Part shown: piece after piece, positions 22,686 through 35,035 of the stretch
Layout: each line of letters starts with the position of its first letter
Position numbering within the stretch: position 1 is the first letter of the stretch
Origin: Eleusine coracana subsp. coracana
Taxonomy: Eukaryota > Streptophyta > Magnoliopsida > Poales > Poaceae
NCBI GenBank assembly: GCA_032690845.1
Contig: CM064426.1
Location: 68,808,403 to 68,872,402 of the forward strand
Reading direction: 5' to 3'
Length of the DNA: 64,000 nucleotides
Notes under the pieces: model-generated
What the model was told of the DNA's origin: nothing
The model's input: the letters and a program-made list of their open reading frames with translations, nothing else
Databases searched by the model: none
Translations under genes and position numbers: made by a program

Positions 22686-23886
22686 CACTACCAGAAAAGA
22701 GGCCTACAGCGGCGGATCAAAAGGGACTGTAGTGGCGGGTCAACCGACTTGCCGCCAGCTTTTTGTAGCTAAAAAAATAGCTTATTGCGGCGGTTCTTCT
22801 ACAAGCAAAACAAACCGCCGCTAAATATCCTATTGTAGCGGTGGGTGACAATGTCACCCGCCACCCGCCGCTACGAATTAAAATGAAAAAATAAAAAAAT
22901 CCCAAAACCCTAGCAGCCCACCCGCGGGCCACCACCGGGTCAGGCCAGATCCGGATCGAGCACGAGCTACCGTTGCTGTCGCCCGGCTAGATCCGATGCT
23001 TCCTGGTAGGATCTGCCCGGCCGCGAGCCACCGCTGCCGCCCGATCAGATCCTGCCACTGTGCGTCGCCGGTTGGATCCAGCCATTGTGCGCCGCCGGTC
23101 GGAGGGAAAGTAGACAGATCCGCGCATGTAGGGGGTGGCCTGCTCTCGGAGCCGCCAGATCTGAACAAAGCAGGGCAGCTCGGACAGAGAGGACAGTGAG
23201 CGGAGCCCATCCCCACACGCACCGTAGATACGCCGCTCAGGCCCGCCGCTGACTTAGTGACCACCGCCGCGAGGAGAGGAGCGTGCACGGACAGAGAGGA
23301 GGGAAGGAGCGCCGCCACCACCGCCTCGGCGCAGCCTCATGCGCTGCCGCAGATCCGCCCGCCCCCGCCTGCCATCGCTGGAGGACGGAGCAGAGAGAGC
23401 GGAGGGAGGAGGCAAGGGACGCTGCCGTCTCTGGAGGCCGGGGAGGAGGTGGCGCGGAGAGGGCCACCGGGGAGGAGGCGGCGGGCATGGGGTCGAGAGG
23501 AGGGCGGTGTAGAGAAAGAGAGAGGGGAGGAGGCAACGGGTAGGGGGCAGAGGAGGGCGGCATGGAGAGACAGTGGGAGAGGTTTGAGTGGTTAGGGTTT
23601 CTTTGATTTTATATAAAAAATATCAATTTCATGGATCTGGTGGGCTGGTTGGTGGATCTGTTGGGCTGGAATGATCAAGGTAGCGGCGGCCCAAAATGTG
23701 AGCCACCACTATAAATGGACCCTTATTTGTAGCGGCGGCCCACAATGTGATCCGCCGGTAAAAATCAATTTTTAGCGATAGATCACGTTTTGGGCCGTTC
23801 TAACAGTTGTAGGAGTATAGTAGCGGCGGTTTTCTGACGCTATGAGGTTTGTTTAAACGCCCCTACAAGCCCTTTTTGTGATAGTG
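22686..23886. mobile_element. Non-autonomous CACTA element (copy 3)
   Basis: It starts CACTACCAGAAAAGAGG and ends CTTTTTGTGATAGTG. GGA is duplicated at 22683-22685 and 23887-23889. Subterminal TAGCGGCGG-type repeats occupy 22700-22870 and 23680-23850. The core (22900-23590) is GC-rich. On the minus strand it has a TATA-like TTATATAAAATC (about 23608-23619), a telo-box and a Pro/Ala/Ser-rich open frame from 23563 down to 23237. No transposase. It parallels the cores of the CACTA copies at 437-1581 and 34338-36233. Confidence 0.88.
23592..23599 (-). promoter_or_regulatory. Telo-box AACCCTAA in CACTA copy 3
   Basis: Minus-strand AACCCTAA lies between a TATA-like box and the first ATG (23563) of the GC-rich core frame. 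Same arrangement as in CACTA copies 1 and 4. Confidence 0.4.
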
Positions 23887-24183
23887 GGAACCGGCTCTAG
23901 ACGGCCATCACGTGTTTGTGATGCCACTATGGCTGCTGAGACCAGAAAGATGCCAGTCATTGAAAATAACACGCCTCCGCGCCGTGGTTCCTCGTACAAT
24001 AAATGAGAGCTTATTAATTAACAGTGCATCGAATGACTTATTACGATCAGTAAGAGACAATCCTATTCGGACCTCCTGCACCTCTTTTCTTCCCTCCTTT
24101 TCCCTTTTTTTAACCGTATTTCAGTATTGACTCTATTGTTCCTCCTCTCTTAGACCAGGGAACCTAGCCCGCTTACTTTTAAT

Positions 24184-26875
24184 ATGCTATACAGTGGACC
24201 TGTGCGGGATGCACCCAAAGAAGAGGATGGAGAGACATATTTCTGGTGCCGAGACTTCGATTTCTTTGAAGATGCAGATCCTGTGTCTCATCTTAGAGAT
24301 AAGGAAGCGGTGAGAACTAAAGAGGAAGAAAACCAAGATGATTTCATGACTCAAGTGGCAACTTGTCTGAACCTTGGTCGTGGCCAGAAGCCTTTTATAG
24401 AGCCAGATTACGCAAGTCTTGGGCAAGAGCGGACTTATAGAAATAAGTGTCGCGTTCCTAGGCCAAAAAAATGGCTATCAGTTGCTCGTGAGGATGTTCC
24501 CCTTGGTTGTCAACACACACCCATGGAATCTCCTATAAGGGATTCTGCTAGCAGAATGGTTTGCATCCTTCCTATACGGGAACCACCTTCGATTTGTGAT
24601 GACATTCCCAAGTCGACCTTGACATTAGCTCAGAAATTTATTAAGCATAACTCATCAAGGTGGTTTGCTGATCGTCGCCCACAGCTGCGACTTGTTGTAC
24701 CAGTATGTCGGAAGATGCTTATATGGGCAAGAATGATGTTACTGAATCAAGAGGATAGGGACATTTTTAAGAGGACTGGAATATTTCAAGGAATGCTAGC
24801 CTCCCTTTACCATTACAATGTTGATCCATCATTGGTTGCGGCCTTCTTAATGTATTCGAACGTCGATGGGCATACCTTAATTACTAGCCAAGGCGAGATG
24901 GGGTATCGCCTGCATACGATTTCTGATGCTATGGGCATACCAATTATTGGACGCCGCTATGAAGAGTTCATTCCAATTCCTGACGATGTCGGCACTCATT
25001 TAGCATCCTCTATAATATTTATACCGGCTTATGCCCAGCGGAGCTACAACCAGGACCAGGCTTAGTAACTCTCTCTACCAGGCTAAATCATTTTTTTGAT
25101 GATCAAGCTGATTTGTTTGGAACGAGCTTCATGCCTGATGGTTTTGCTGACCCAAAAGATCCTGTATTCCAGAAGTTACGCTTTCGTGTCGAGCTCCAGG
25201 GAGACTGTCCCGTTGCTATTTTAGGCGAGGAGAAGTTGCATTATCGCATTGCATATCCTCTAATTGTGTACCGAGCTGCGTTCATAGCAGCTTGGCTGAG
25301 CACGTACTGTGTTCCAATGGAGGCTGGTCAGTACATCCGTCCTGAGGTATTTGTCATGGCGGCGACCATAGCAGAAGGTGGTCGTCGGGCCATCAAAGTG
25401 GCGAGTTTGGCTTTCCAATATCACTGCCTAGACAATGTTCATGACAACATAATCAGTGGGACAAGATCAGCAACCGAGTGTACATCTTTCATTCCGGGCC
25501 ACTTCATTATGGGCTGGTTTGCTTCCTTTTTGAAAACTGCTCGTGAATCAATCTCCAAGCGTTGCCCCGTCAAAAATCCCCCGTTCGTTATAGACTCAGG
25601 TGACATTAATCCAATGAGCATGGCAGAGGCACATCACCTTTTCTAGCATTCCAGTAGTGAAGGGCAAAGACTGCGCTCACTGGACTTCCTAGGTTGTTCC
25701 TCGTTGCGCTTTCTAGAAGGTTGGCAACCAGTTTGTGTTCAAGATGGACATCCCAGATGTCACGGCCCGACATTTGCCATATCAATTTCTGTCATGGAGC
25801 TGCTTATGAGCTGTAGTGCAGGTGGCGTCACATATAGGCGAGGCGAACATTTTGACAATCTGGTGTATTGCCCTCATCGGCTTGCTCTGATGTTCAACTG
25901 CGATCAAGTTGTCCCACACTTCAGTCGTTGGGCAGATAATGAGGAATTTGACCGCTTTAATTTTTGATGTTATTGTCCCAACAGCCGTTGGGAATCACTT
26001 GAAATTTGCACACGGCGTCACCTCTCTCATCTGGACAGACCAGATGGTAACATTTTTTATGTGCAGCCCTTCAATCGAGCACATGCATGCTTTGACACAT
26101 CTGTACATATATTTTCAGCAATCACTCTGAAGAAATCCGAGCTAGCCACCACAAAATCTGAGGAACTATATTTAGAAATTGAGAAACTGGTCAGCATGCA
26201 GAAATAAACCCAACTAGCGACCTCAAAGAGGAGCCAGGTTATGGCAAATTTTCCACACAACAGCCTGTGCAGATACCAAAGCATATAGACACTATAGGGC
26301 CGTGCTATCTTGGTTATGCCCGTGGGGATCTTGCTCAGTTTCAGGAAATCATAAGCGCGCGTCCTTTTAATAAACAAGTTGTGCTCTCAGAGATAAATGA
26401 GGGTATCAAATTGTGGGGTGGCTTGTTTAAATCCCCGCCACCAGAGATACAAAAGTTGATGGATGGGTTCACCATATTAAGAGAGGCTCTTTCCATGGAA
26501 TCGGCATCGTTAGCTTCAAATCTTCTTGCCAAGCGAGATCAAATAACTCGGATGATTGATGTCATTAAGGCTTCCTGTGCCTCGGTGGCCTTAAAACGCT
26601 CCTGGCTGGTCCAAACCAAAGAAGGTTTTGATGAGCAACTTAGTTTACATGAGGACAAGCTGCTGCAGTACTCGTTAAATGCTCAGGAATTGCGAGTACA
26701 AATAGAAAAACTGACTACTCAGCTCAGGGAAGCTGAGACCGGTCATGCCAAGGAGGTCCTTGCGAAGGAAGAAACCCTCCGTTACTTGACTCAACACAGC
26801 GAGCGGTTAGCGAAGGCATCTACCCTAGAATCTGAGCTGGAAGCATCTTCTACCCAGACAAAAGACCAACTCTAG
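24184..26875 (+). pseudogene. Plant mobile domain (PMD) gene, broken
   Basis: The plant mobile domain is a plant-specific fold found in MAIN/MAIL1-type proteins and in many transposon-borne genes. It is visible in two parts. One is FKRTGIFQGMLASLYHYNVD through TLITSQGEMGYRL and MGIPIIGRRYEEFIP (about 24770-24980). The other is RIAYPLIVYRAAFIAAWLS with IRPEVFVMAATIAEGGRRA (about 25243-25400). A coiled-coil C-terminus follows (26480-26870, with QIEKLTTQLREAE-like heptads). The frame shifts near 25040, where GPGLVTLSTRLNHFF continues in another phase. A TAG at 25644-25646 follows HHLF, and further shifts and stops occur at about 25960-26210. The start at 24184 is only the first ATG of the open frame. 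Confidence 0.75.
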
Positions 26876-29195
26876 AGTGTGGAGGAAGCTATCGCTAACC
26901 TCACTGGGCATGATGAAGAAGGGCTTATGAACCATGACCCTTTTTTACTGGATTTCTTTGCTGCATGCACCTATGAGTCATGAATATGTATCTATATTCA
27001 TTTGTTACTTTTCTTGGTAGAAGGATAGATGAGCAGTCGTACAAGTGTTTTCTGTGCAAAGTTCAGAATCATGCATATTTTCTCTGGACCTTAATATTTT
27101 TTATTCCTTTTTACTAAAACATCGTGTGTCTAAGACATCTTGGCAATAATCTACTTTTTTATGTATTTGAACTGCCCATCGCATTGTCATCCAAAGTTGT
27201 TAGCCGATTAGCAAGCAAAGGCTTTTAGCAAGGTATACGTCAGCGTTTAGAAAGCTATGTATATATATTTTTTGTTTGGAATCCCACAAGTTACACTTTA
27301 CATGGGATTCTCAGTAATTAAAGGATGGAGAAAGTGATAGAGAAATACCATGCCACACTTTCATCCCATTAACCTGTAGGAGGTGATAAATAAATTCATG
27401 CTAGTACTTGCATAACCAGCTAGAACACATGACGTTGTCGCGCAAGACCATGCCACAACTGTTACCAGCGACTTGTAAAGGGTACTGAGAACGATGAGTT
27501 TTGACCCGTACTTGCCTGACCAGCTAAACATGGGATCAAGAAGCGTAAAAACCATGCCACAATTATCCTAGAATAATGTAGCATAAAAACCATGCCACAA
27601 CTATTCCATGATAAAAGCAAAGCTTAGAGACCATAAAAGAAATAGCGAATAAACATGCCATATCTATTATAAAGAAAACCATATTTATTTTTATTGTGAC
27701 TAAAAAATGCCAGCCAATAAAAACTCCTTATCAAAGATAGAGGTGACCATAGGTGTCAGCCATCAATCTCAACATGATAACATTTATTTCATTGCGACTG
27801 AATACATCAATGCTAGCCAATGAGAACTTCTCGTGAAGATAGATGCGACCATATAACAGTGATGGTGCCAGCCATCGTCCTTCACGTACTCCACAGATCC
27901 ACAGTCGCCGCACTAGCCCGCTTCGCTGCTTCAAAATAAGGATATGCAGGTTCTCAAATTACCATGAACACGATACAACAACCAGCATAAGTAGGACTCC
28001 TACAATGCGGCGGAGTACTATGCGACACAACAGCAAAGAATTTCTTCACATTGGCTCACGTTATCTGGTTCCCTTTCACAAGCGAGAAAGAGTGAGAAAG
28101 GTATCATGAATATTTTTATTTAGAGAACAACAACAGCTGCTGCCTCTAAAATTAAGAAGCCGATTCAAAGTGAGAAATATGTATATAAGAGTAAGGGTTT
28201 TTCTTTTGTTTGAAAAGCAAAACGTTGGCTTTTCCTTTGGTCACCAAGCTAATTAGTAACCATTAGCGAGCATCACTAGAGGATATGTTTTGCCTCGCCT
28301 TTTCAAATTTTGACACAATTTTCACTTGTGCCTCTGCTTTCTCGTGATATTAGTGCAAAAATGATTAGCAGTTCATCAAGACCTCTTGGGGCTAGTAGAA
28401 CCATCACCAAGCCTCCCTTCAGTCGTGTGCCTCATGTCCTCTACTTCTATCCAGTAGGAGATGTGGGATATGGCTAGGATTTTGGGTATGGTTTTGGGGA
28501 ATATGCCCAAGACAATTTTTGCCGTTTCATTTTGCCAAGGATGGTGAATAACTATCCTCCGTCTTCATATAACACTTGATTGCTTCTTGGATATTCAATT
28601 ATTAGGGTCTACTTCCTCGGTGACCCCTTTGACCTTGATTAACTCGTCACATTGATTTGCTTGAGAAATTCTTGTGAATTTGGAGGGTAGCATCCACCTA
28701 TGGTGACTAAAATCCTCACAGGCTTATTTGTTTATGGACCCTTGTTACTACCTTATAGGGTCTCACGTGGCTTCACACTAAGCTAAACTTTTGTCTGGTT
28801 AGGTAGCCCTTTCATGCTCTTCACACTATAGTTTTCCCTAGAGGCATAGCATCTCCTTTGGGCCGGACAAAAGTAGAGGACATGATAAACTCAAAACTTT
28901 TAGAGTCAACTTGGATCATAATTCCACTAGCCCCTTTTGTCACTTGCTGGTGCAGACCACGTGCTTTATGTTGAGATTACTTCGACATAAATTGGAACCG
29001 GTCGGGACATTCCCTGCCCAGGGTCATATCCTCCAATGACACTATCTAACGGCCAACTTGGCAACATGTGTAGGAGAAAGCCTTTTAATGTGGGACAATA
29101 AAATGTCCATATTTTGCAAAGCATTTTATTTTTAGGAAATAAAAGAAATGCTTTAAAGAGGGAGAAGATAGAGGAAGAATTGCATCAACAGTTGG
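26876..29195. other. Intergenic, possible LTR of the gypsy debris at its right
   Basis: 27340-27600 contains several copies of ACCATGCCACAAC and related words at irregular spacing. 28290-29190 lies directly beyond the integrase C-terminus of the minus-strand gypsy debris and could include its 3' LTR, but no termini or duplication could be fixed. No gene was recognised. Confidence 0.35.
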
Positions 29196-30280
29196 TTAAG
29201 CAAAATATTTCTTTAGATATCGCCCATTAATAGGAGGCATGGGACGAAATCCTTGTTGGTTGATGAGTTGATAGGCACCACCATCATAAACTTGTTCAAT
29301 AACAAAGGGCCCTTCCCATTTAGGCTCAAATTTTCCTTTTGTCTTATGTGTGACAACGATGGGACACCGAAGAACAAGCACGAGTTCACCTTTATGGAAT
29401 ACTCATTGTTTCACAAGCTTATCATATGCTCTAACCATGTTTTGGTGGTATAATTCATGATTTTGCACAGCATGGAGACGTTCTTCTTCTAAGGCATCAA
29501 GCTCTTGCAATCGGAGTCGAATTTGTTCATCATTTGTAATTTCCTCATGAACAGCAACCCGTAGTGAGGGTAGCTGCACTTCTAGAGGTAAAACTGCTTC
29601 ACTCCCATAAACAAGGGAATATGGACTGGCTTGTGTTGTGGTACGCACAGTAATGCGGTACACCCATAATGCTTCATAGAGGCGATCATGCCAATCTCTT
29701 TGATTCTTTGCTACTGTTTTCTTGAGAATTTTACCAAGCGTCTTATTGAATGCTTCAGCAAGACCATTAGCTTGAGGATAGTATCCAGTGGAGTAGTTCC
29801 ATGTGATATTGTATTTTGCAATAAATCTTTGCATCTTGTGAGATTTGAAAGCCTTGGCATTGTCAGAGGTGATGCAACGTGGAACTCCAAAGCGATATAT
29901 GATATGTCGTTCAAGAAAGTTGATCACGTTGTCAGACTTCACTTCTCTTAGTGGTATAGCTTCCGCCCACTTGGAGAAATAGTCAGTGGTAGCAAGAATG
30001 AAATGATGCCCTCTGGCAGATGGGGGTTCAATGGCACCAACGACATCAATTCCCCATGCATCAATTGGCCACGATGGGATTGTGGGATGGAGGGGCACCG
30101 GAGGTAGATGCTTAAAAGTCATGAATTTGGCAATTATGACAAGACTTAGCAAATTTGAGGCAATCTGCCATGACTTTTGACCAATAATAGCCAACTAATT
30201 TGATATTGTGATACATTTTAGCGCTGCTTTGATGGCCACCACACACACTATTGTGCACTTCTTGTAGTATTTGATCAGCT
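29196..30280 (-). pseudogene. pol: Gypsy integrase remnant
   Basis: The zinc-binding region (VHNSVCGGH to KFAKSCHNCQIH) is read at 30275-30115 in one frame after a stop codon. The core is in another frame: DAWGIDVVGAI, TDYFSKWAEAIPLREV, CITSDNAKAFKS and YYPQANGLAEAFNKTL give the D,D,E triad. The C-terminal part EPKWEGPFVIEQVYDGGAY follows. Within the core-to-C-terminal frame, a TGA at about 29402 replaces what is normally an Arg codon (KLVKQ*VFHKGEL). The N-terminal 28 residues of the longest open frame are out-of-phase sequence. Confidence 0.88.
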
Positions 30281-31188
30281 TATTTCCTTGATACGCACCG
30301 TGAGAGCATTTCTTGACCAAAAGAATGTCGATACAATGCTCCGGCCTTATAAATATATAAGGGCAAATGTTGCTGCAAACATCGCCTTTCTACATGATCA
30401 TCTGGCAGAGTACCATGATTAAAGTAGTCAATAAATGGGCGCCAGTCACCCTCATCGACTGTCATGACTGAGACATGGTCAACTTCATATTCTTCTGGGA
30501 CAAGCTCCAACACGGCTGGTAGGAGCCATCTTTCTTCAATTCTTATTTGAGTGGGCTTGCCATTTGAGAGCACTAGCACTGCTGCAAGTTTAGCTGAAGC
30601 ATCAGTAGAAGCATTTTTGCCTCGTGGAATGTGCGAGACCTGAATATGACTAAATTTTTTCATGAGCTCTTAGGCATCTTTGTAATAAGGCATCAACTCG
30701 GGTTTACATACCTCATACACATTATTAACTTGTCGAACAATGAGTTGCGAGTCACCATATGCTAGCAAATTCCGAATGTCCATGGAAAGTACAAGCAAAA
30801 GGCCAAAGATGAGGGCCTCATACTCGGCTTCATTATTCGAACACTCTTCCTTGAGAAGGGAGAAAGAATGGTGAATCATTTCACCTTGAGGGGTCTTGAA
30901 CACTAGTCCCGCTCCTGCTCTTCTTCTTTGTGTGCCATTAGGATCAGTCTCCGTACGAGACGCTCCATCAAAATAAAGTTCCCATGGTGACTCCACATCG
31001 ACGGTAAAGACATCTTCGTCGGGCAAATCAACCACTAAGGGTGAATCATCTGGAACAGGATGAGCAGCAAGAAAGTCAGCTAAGGCTTGGCCTTTAATGG
31101 CCTTTTGTGGGACACAGGTAATGTCAAATTCCATCATAATTACAGCCCACTTGTCGAGGCGTCCCATAAGGGCTGGTTGATTTAGCAC
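30281..31188 (-). pseudogene. pol: Gypsy archaeal-type RNase H and linker
   Basis: WELYFDGASR, GAGLVFKTPQG, CSNNEAEYEALIFGL and LAYGDSQLIVRQVN form the D-E-D active site of a type-1 RNase H. It is preceded by the LMGRLDKWAVIMMEFDI and QALADFLAAHP linker. A TAA after YYKDA (about 30667) interrupts the same frame, which continues ELMKKFSHIQVSHIPRGKN. CAA (Gln) is the probable ancestral codon. The linker to integrase (KAGALYRHSFGQEML) ends at another TAA near 30280. Confidence 0.85.
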
Positions 31189-31440
31189 ATACCTTACAGG
31201 ATCTACTCGCTATGAGTTGAATTTGGTGCGCCAATGTGTAGTGTCGCAACTTCTTCAAGGCAAAAACAAGGGCCAAGCACAATTTCTCTATTGGAGAGTA
31301 ATTATGCTCAGCTCCTACTAAAGTGCGACTCAAGTAAACAAGCCACTTCCTTTCCTTCATCATTATGTTGTGCAAGAAGTGCACCGATCGAAGCTGGCTG
31401 CGTTGCAATGCTATTCTAAATTGCCCTCATGTGGATTAGG
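31189..31440 (-). pseudogene. pol: Gypsy RT-linked RNase H, 5'-truncated
   Basis: LSRTLVGAEHNYSPIEKLCLALVFA and LRHYTLAHQIQLI (in parts) are the RT-connected RNase H. The upstream part (ASIGALLAQHNDEGKEVACL) is in a different frame, and the join to the following linker needs another shift. The RT catalytic domain is absent. Confidence 0.8.
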
Positions 31441-31859
31441 AGCTGAAATCTCTTAGTTTTTAATACCTCTTAGTACTTTGCAAACACCATTGAAGATCTC
31501 TTCAGTAAGTCTATGTGTGATCCCATTCAATAAACAGCAGAATTGTGACCTTACACCCAGAGAAGATTTGAAAATTATTCTTAAATGTTATTTAGAGATA
31601 TAGATTCGGCAATAGACTTTTTTCTTTTTACAATTTTTATGCTTCTTCGATTAGTTCCTTATACTTTTTCATTGCTAACTCAAAGGTCATTGGTTTTCAT
31701 CCTAATTATATGGGGCTCGATCAGATGACCCTGCAGATATGTAGGCTCCAGACTCCACCCAAAGCCCTTTTATGTGCCGCTAAACTGCCTCCTGTTTTAA
31801 CTTTGTAGGTTTACATTAGCAGTTTATTAAGCAAGTATTAATAGGTGAAACAGATCAAT
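31441..31859. other. Intergenic, nothing recognised
   Basis: AT-rich sequence between the gypsy truncation point and a Stowaway MITE. No coding or repeat signal seen. Confidence 0.4.
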
Positions 31860-31861
31860 TA

Positions 31862-32085
31862 CTCCCTCCGTTTCAAAACTATTGTCGTTATTGACTTTTT
31901 TCATTACCTTTGATCGTTCATCTTATTCAAAACATTTGTTCAAATATGAAAAGTTACAAGTTATATTTAAATTTTATCTAGTAATAAAATAAATTATAAA
32001 AAAATATATTATATTTTTTGAATAAGATGAATGGTCAAAGATAGCGAAAAAGTCAATGGTGACAACAATTTTGGAACGGAGGGAG
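31862..32085. mobile_element. Stowaway MITE
   Basis: 224 bp with CTCCCTCCGTTTC termini (right end GAACGGAGGGAG) and TA on both sides (31860-31861, 32086-32087). These are the diagnostic Stowaway (Tc1/Mariner) terminal repeat and duplication. The interior is AT-rich with long complementary subterminal regions (CATCTTATTC/GAATAAGATGAA). Confidence 0.92.
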
Positions 32086-32087
32086 TA

Positions 32088-34337
32088 TATCTGTCCTTTA
32101 TTAGCCCATAAAAAGAGCACTTGAAGAAGCACAATACCAGTGGTCTTTTCGAGATGATAGAGGTGAACGATTATTCTTATTCAGATTACGAGGATCTCCT
32201 CCCCGGCCTTAACTCGGATCTCTGAAGATCGACACTTGAGTACTGGATATGGAGCAGTTTTAATTTATCATCGAAAGGATTGATTGGCCAACTTTTAATT
32301 GAATAGCAGGCACTGAATATTGACCTTCCTTTTTATACGTCAAATATTGACCTCTCCTTCGCTCTATAAAAGAGCAGCTGAAGGAAATATCTAGGGTACG
32401 CTGGAGAGTGGAGTCCTAAGAATGAGATGATATTGTTTCTTCCTGGTCGGAATTTGGAAAGAGAGACGAGCCATATATATGGAGCCATTGCGATACTCGG
32501 CTTGTGGGTCTGGGCGGCATCAAGAAGACTCATGTCACGTGGATTTCGTGTGCTACTCATGTGAGCTGCACCGACACGCCTGTAGCCGACCCGCGGTGGA
32601 GAAAGGGAGGGGTCCCTGATACAAACATCATTGCTGTGACAGGAGGGTGGCCTGTTTTCGCCCATCAAGCGTCAAATCAGGTTCTGCGGAGCAGTAGCAG
32701 CTCGGTTGTGTCATGCCATTGCCATGCAACTGAACTGATGCCAGAGGGCGACCCTTCAAGGCAGAGGAGGGACATGACATGTGGGTTGTCCTGTGTTTGG
32801 AGGCTAGATGGAGGTACTGACTGACTAGATTGTGTTGGAATGGCTGTAACCTTTGTGCCTTTTGGTTTGGGATGCATCGGGAGTTGTTACTTCAGACCTT
32901 CAGGAACATCGTGCATGTTATCCTGGTAGCATAAAATGGTTTCCGATGCAGAGGCGCTGGGTTTCGATGGTCTTGTGGCTTTGGTGGTATTGTTGTTTCT
33001 TGTGCAGGTCAACGTTGAAGAGATCATTGCCAGTATATGACGTTGTAGACTACAAGAAACAACCAAATATGTATTTTTCACTACTGGGAAGAATGACGAA
33101 AATTATTTTCTTTTTCAAATGCATAAAGAAGCTTCTTATCTTTGTAATTTAGAGAGGAGAAATGTTATATAAAAATTCCAAAAGTAACTTGATTTTTCAC
33201 TACTGCTCAGAAACTTGATTTTTGATAAAAAAATCCAAAACTAATTGTTCCTTACTTTATTAAATCAAGCCAAAATTTTATGTTGTTCATAAAGATTGGA
33301 TCCCAATTATGGGTATGATCTGGTTCAATGGCTGGTTATAAAATTTGAAATTTAAATTTTTAAAGTTACGTTGTTTCTATGTTTTGTTTGATTTATTTGA
33401 CCTACTTGCCAATGAGGTAAAAGTACCAAAAATTCTCCAAAATTCTTATTAGAGTCATGGGTAAATATTATGAAATTTAGTTGAGTCACTTATATTAGAA
33501 ACTTTGAAACTTCTAGTTCAAGTCATATTTAAACAAAATTCAAATAAATTCAAAGTTGAGTTTTAAATTTATTATTTTTCTCTTTGGTTTATCTCCCTTG
33601 CCTGACTAAGGTGTGAAGGTGACACCAAGGGTGTATAAGTCATATGCGGAAAACAGAAGCTCATGTGTGGAGGAGCTTGATTGCGCTGCCATACGGGCGG
33701 CTCCAGATCATACCTGTAGCCATCGAGCGGCTTCTAGTCGGTGCCGAGCTGTGCAGTGGACACGAGGATGCCTGGCGACTGCGAGTGAGTGAGTGACATG
33801 AGAGAAACCGTACCTTGATTATATGTGCACACTGCAGATGCGTTCTGGGCGATAAAGTCCGGCAGAAGTCCGCACCACTTAAGCTGGTGGAAATTTCATC
33901 TAATTCTGCCGGTGAATTCAGGACAACGAGTCTTGGCATATATCTGATTTGCGTTGCTGAACTCCGTTCTTCCTACTATAGGCTCTGCACCCAGCTTTTG
34001 AAAGAACAAGCAGAACAAAACTGGTTCAGAGCAGAATGAACAACCTGAAGTCCAGGCTCATCAAGATGAATCATAAACTGAATATACCAATCTTTCCAGT
34101 TAAAGAAAAAAAAATTGGGTCTAAAAACATTGGTGTAGTTCAGAGCATTACAGTACGAGAAATTTTGGTGTATTGTACTGTCAACTCCTTATAGAAACAG
34201 CCCACATAAAATCTCTGGATCACGCCTCTTGGTAGAAAATAAAATATGTTTACAGATAGTATTCTCAGTGGGACACCTAAATTTTATCAAGAAGTTAAGA
34301 GGGTGCTTTTACGACATCATTCTCCCATTGTATTATC
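32088..34337. other. Intergenic, nothing firmly recognised
   Basis: 32450-33070 and 33650-34060 have moderate GC and short open frames on both strands (for example 32504-32824 and 33815-34039). None resembles a known family or shows convincing splice structure. 33080-33600 is AT-rich. UTR or exon remnants cannot be excluded. Confidence 0.35.
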
Positions 34338-34625
34338 CACTACCACAAAAGACTACTATAGTGGCAGAACAAAATTTTAATTAGTGACGCAAAAATCTTC
34401 CTGTGCTGCTACAGTGCATTACAGTAGCAAAAAACACATTTTTTAAGACCCCCGCCGCTAAATATAAAATAGTAGCGGCGGTTCACTAAATGGGCCGCTG
34501 TTATAAAAAAGTAGCGGCGGCCCATGTTGTCACCCGCCGCTACTAATTTATATTTAGCGACAGCCCATAATTTCAACCGTTGTTACTTGTTGGCCCAAAA
34601 TACTAGAGCCCATCAGTCCACGAAC

Positions 34626-34651
34626 AATATAAAAGGAACTACAAACCCTAA
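34626..34651 (+). promoter_or_regulatory. TATA-like box and telo-box in CACTA copy 4
   Basis: AATATAAAAGG at 34626-34636 is followed by AACCCTAA at 34644-34651, then a CT-rich leader and an ATG at 34726. The order TATA, telo-box, CT-rich leader, Pro-rich frame matches copy 3 (minus strand) and, less completely, copy 1. Confidence 0.4.
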
Positions 34652-34841
34652 CTCTATCCCAACACACAGACTCCTCCTCCCTCCTCTCTCTCTCTCAACA
34701 GCCGCCGCCTCCCTACCCCTCCTCGATGACCGCCGCCTCCTGCCCCTCCCCTCCCACTCCGCCTGCTGCCGCCACCTCCCTGCCGCTACCCCACGCCCCC
34801 CGTCTCCCCGCCCCTCCCTCCGCGACAGCAGCCGCCTCTCG

Positions 34842-35035
34842 GCCCCTCCCTCCCCGACGGTTGCCACCACCCGGCCCCTCCCCGACGGACTCCGCCTCCA
34901 GGCCCCTCCCTTGCCGATGGTCGCCGCCTCCCGGCCCCTCCCTCCCCGACGGTTGCCGCCTCCTGGCCCCTCCCCGACGGCCGCTGCCTCCTGGCCCCTC
35001 CCCGACGGCCGCCGCCTCCTGGCCCCTCCCAGATC
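34842..35035 (+). repeat. GC-rich minisatellite, ~27-30 bp unit
   Basis: About seven imperfect copies of a unit with CCCCGACGG, a CCGCCTCC block and GGCCCCTCCC. It lies inside the core of CACTA copy 4 and gives Pro-rich repeats in any frame. Confidence 0.75.

Larger units (their letters stand above)
29196..31440 (-). mobile_element. Ty3-gypsy pol fragment (RT end, RNase H, integrase)
   Basis: The minus-strand order is RT-linked RNase H, a second (archaeal-type) RNase H, integrase zinc finger, integrase core and C-terminal domain. The extra RNase H after the RT-linked one is characteristic of the Tat lineage. The element is cut at about 31440 inside pol, so RT, protease and gag are missing. 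Several frameshifts and stops make it dead. No LTR pair or target duplication was identified. Confidence 0.85.

Noticed and set aside
22878..23595. Long open frames in the core of CACTA copy 3 as host genes
   Set aside because: GC-driven open frames on both strands inside a transposon. Kept only as part of the promoter-cassette observation.
27340..27610. Repeated ACCATGCCACAAC words as a CRISPR-like or tandem array
   Set aside because: Spacing is irregular and the words are short; nuclear plant context.
12884..31440. Gypsy 5' part (12.9-18.8 kb) and gypsy pol part (29.2-31.4 kb) as halves of one split element
   Set aside because: Both are on the minus strand, but then integrase should lie to the left of gag. 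Here it lies to the right, so they are separate insertions.
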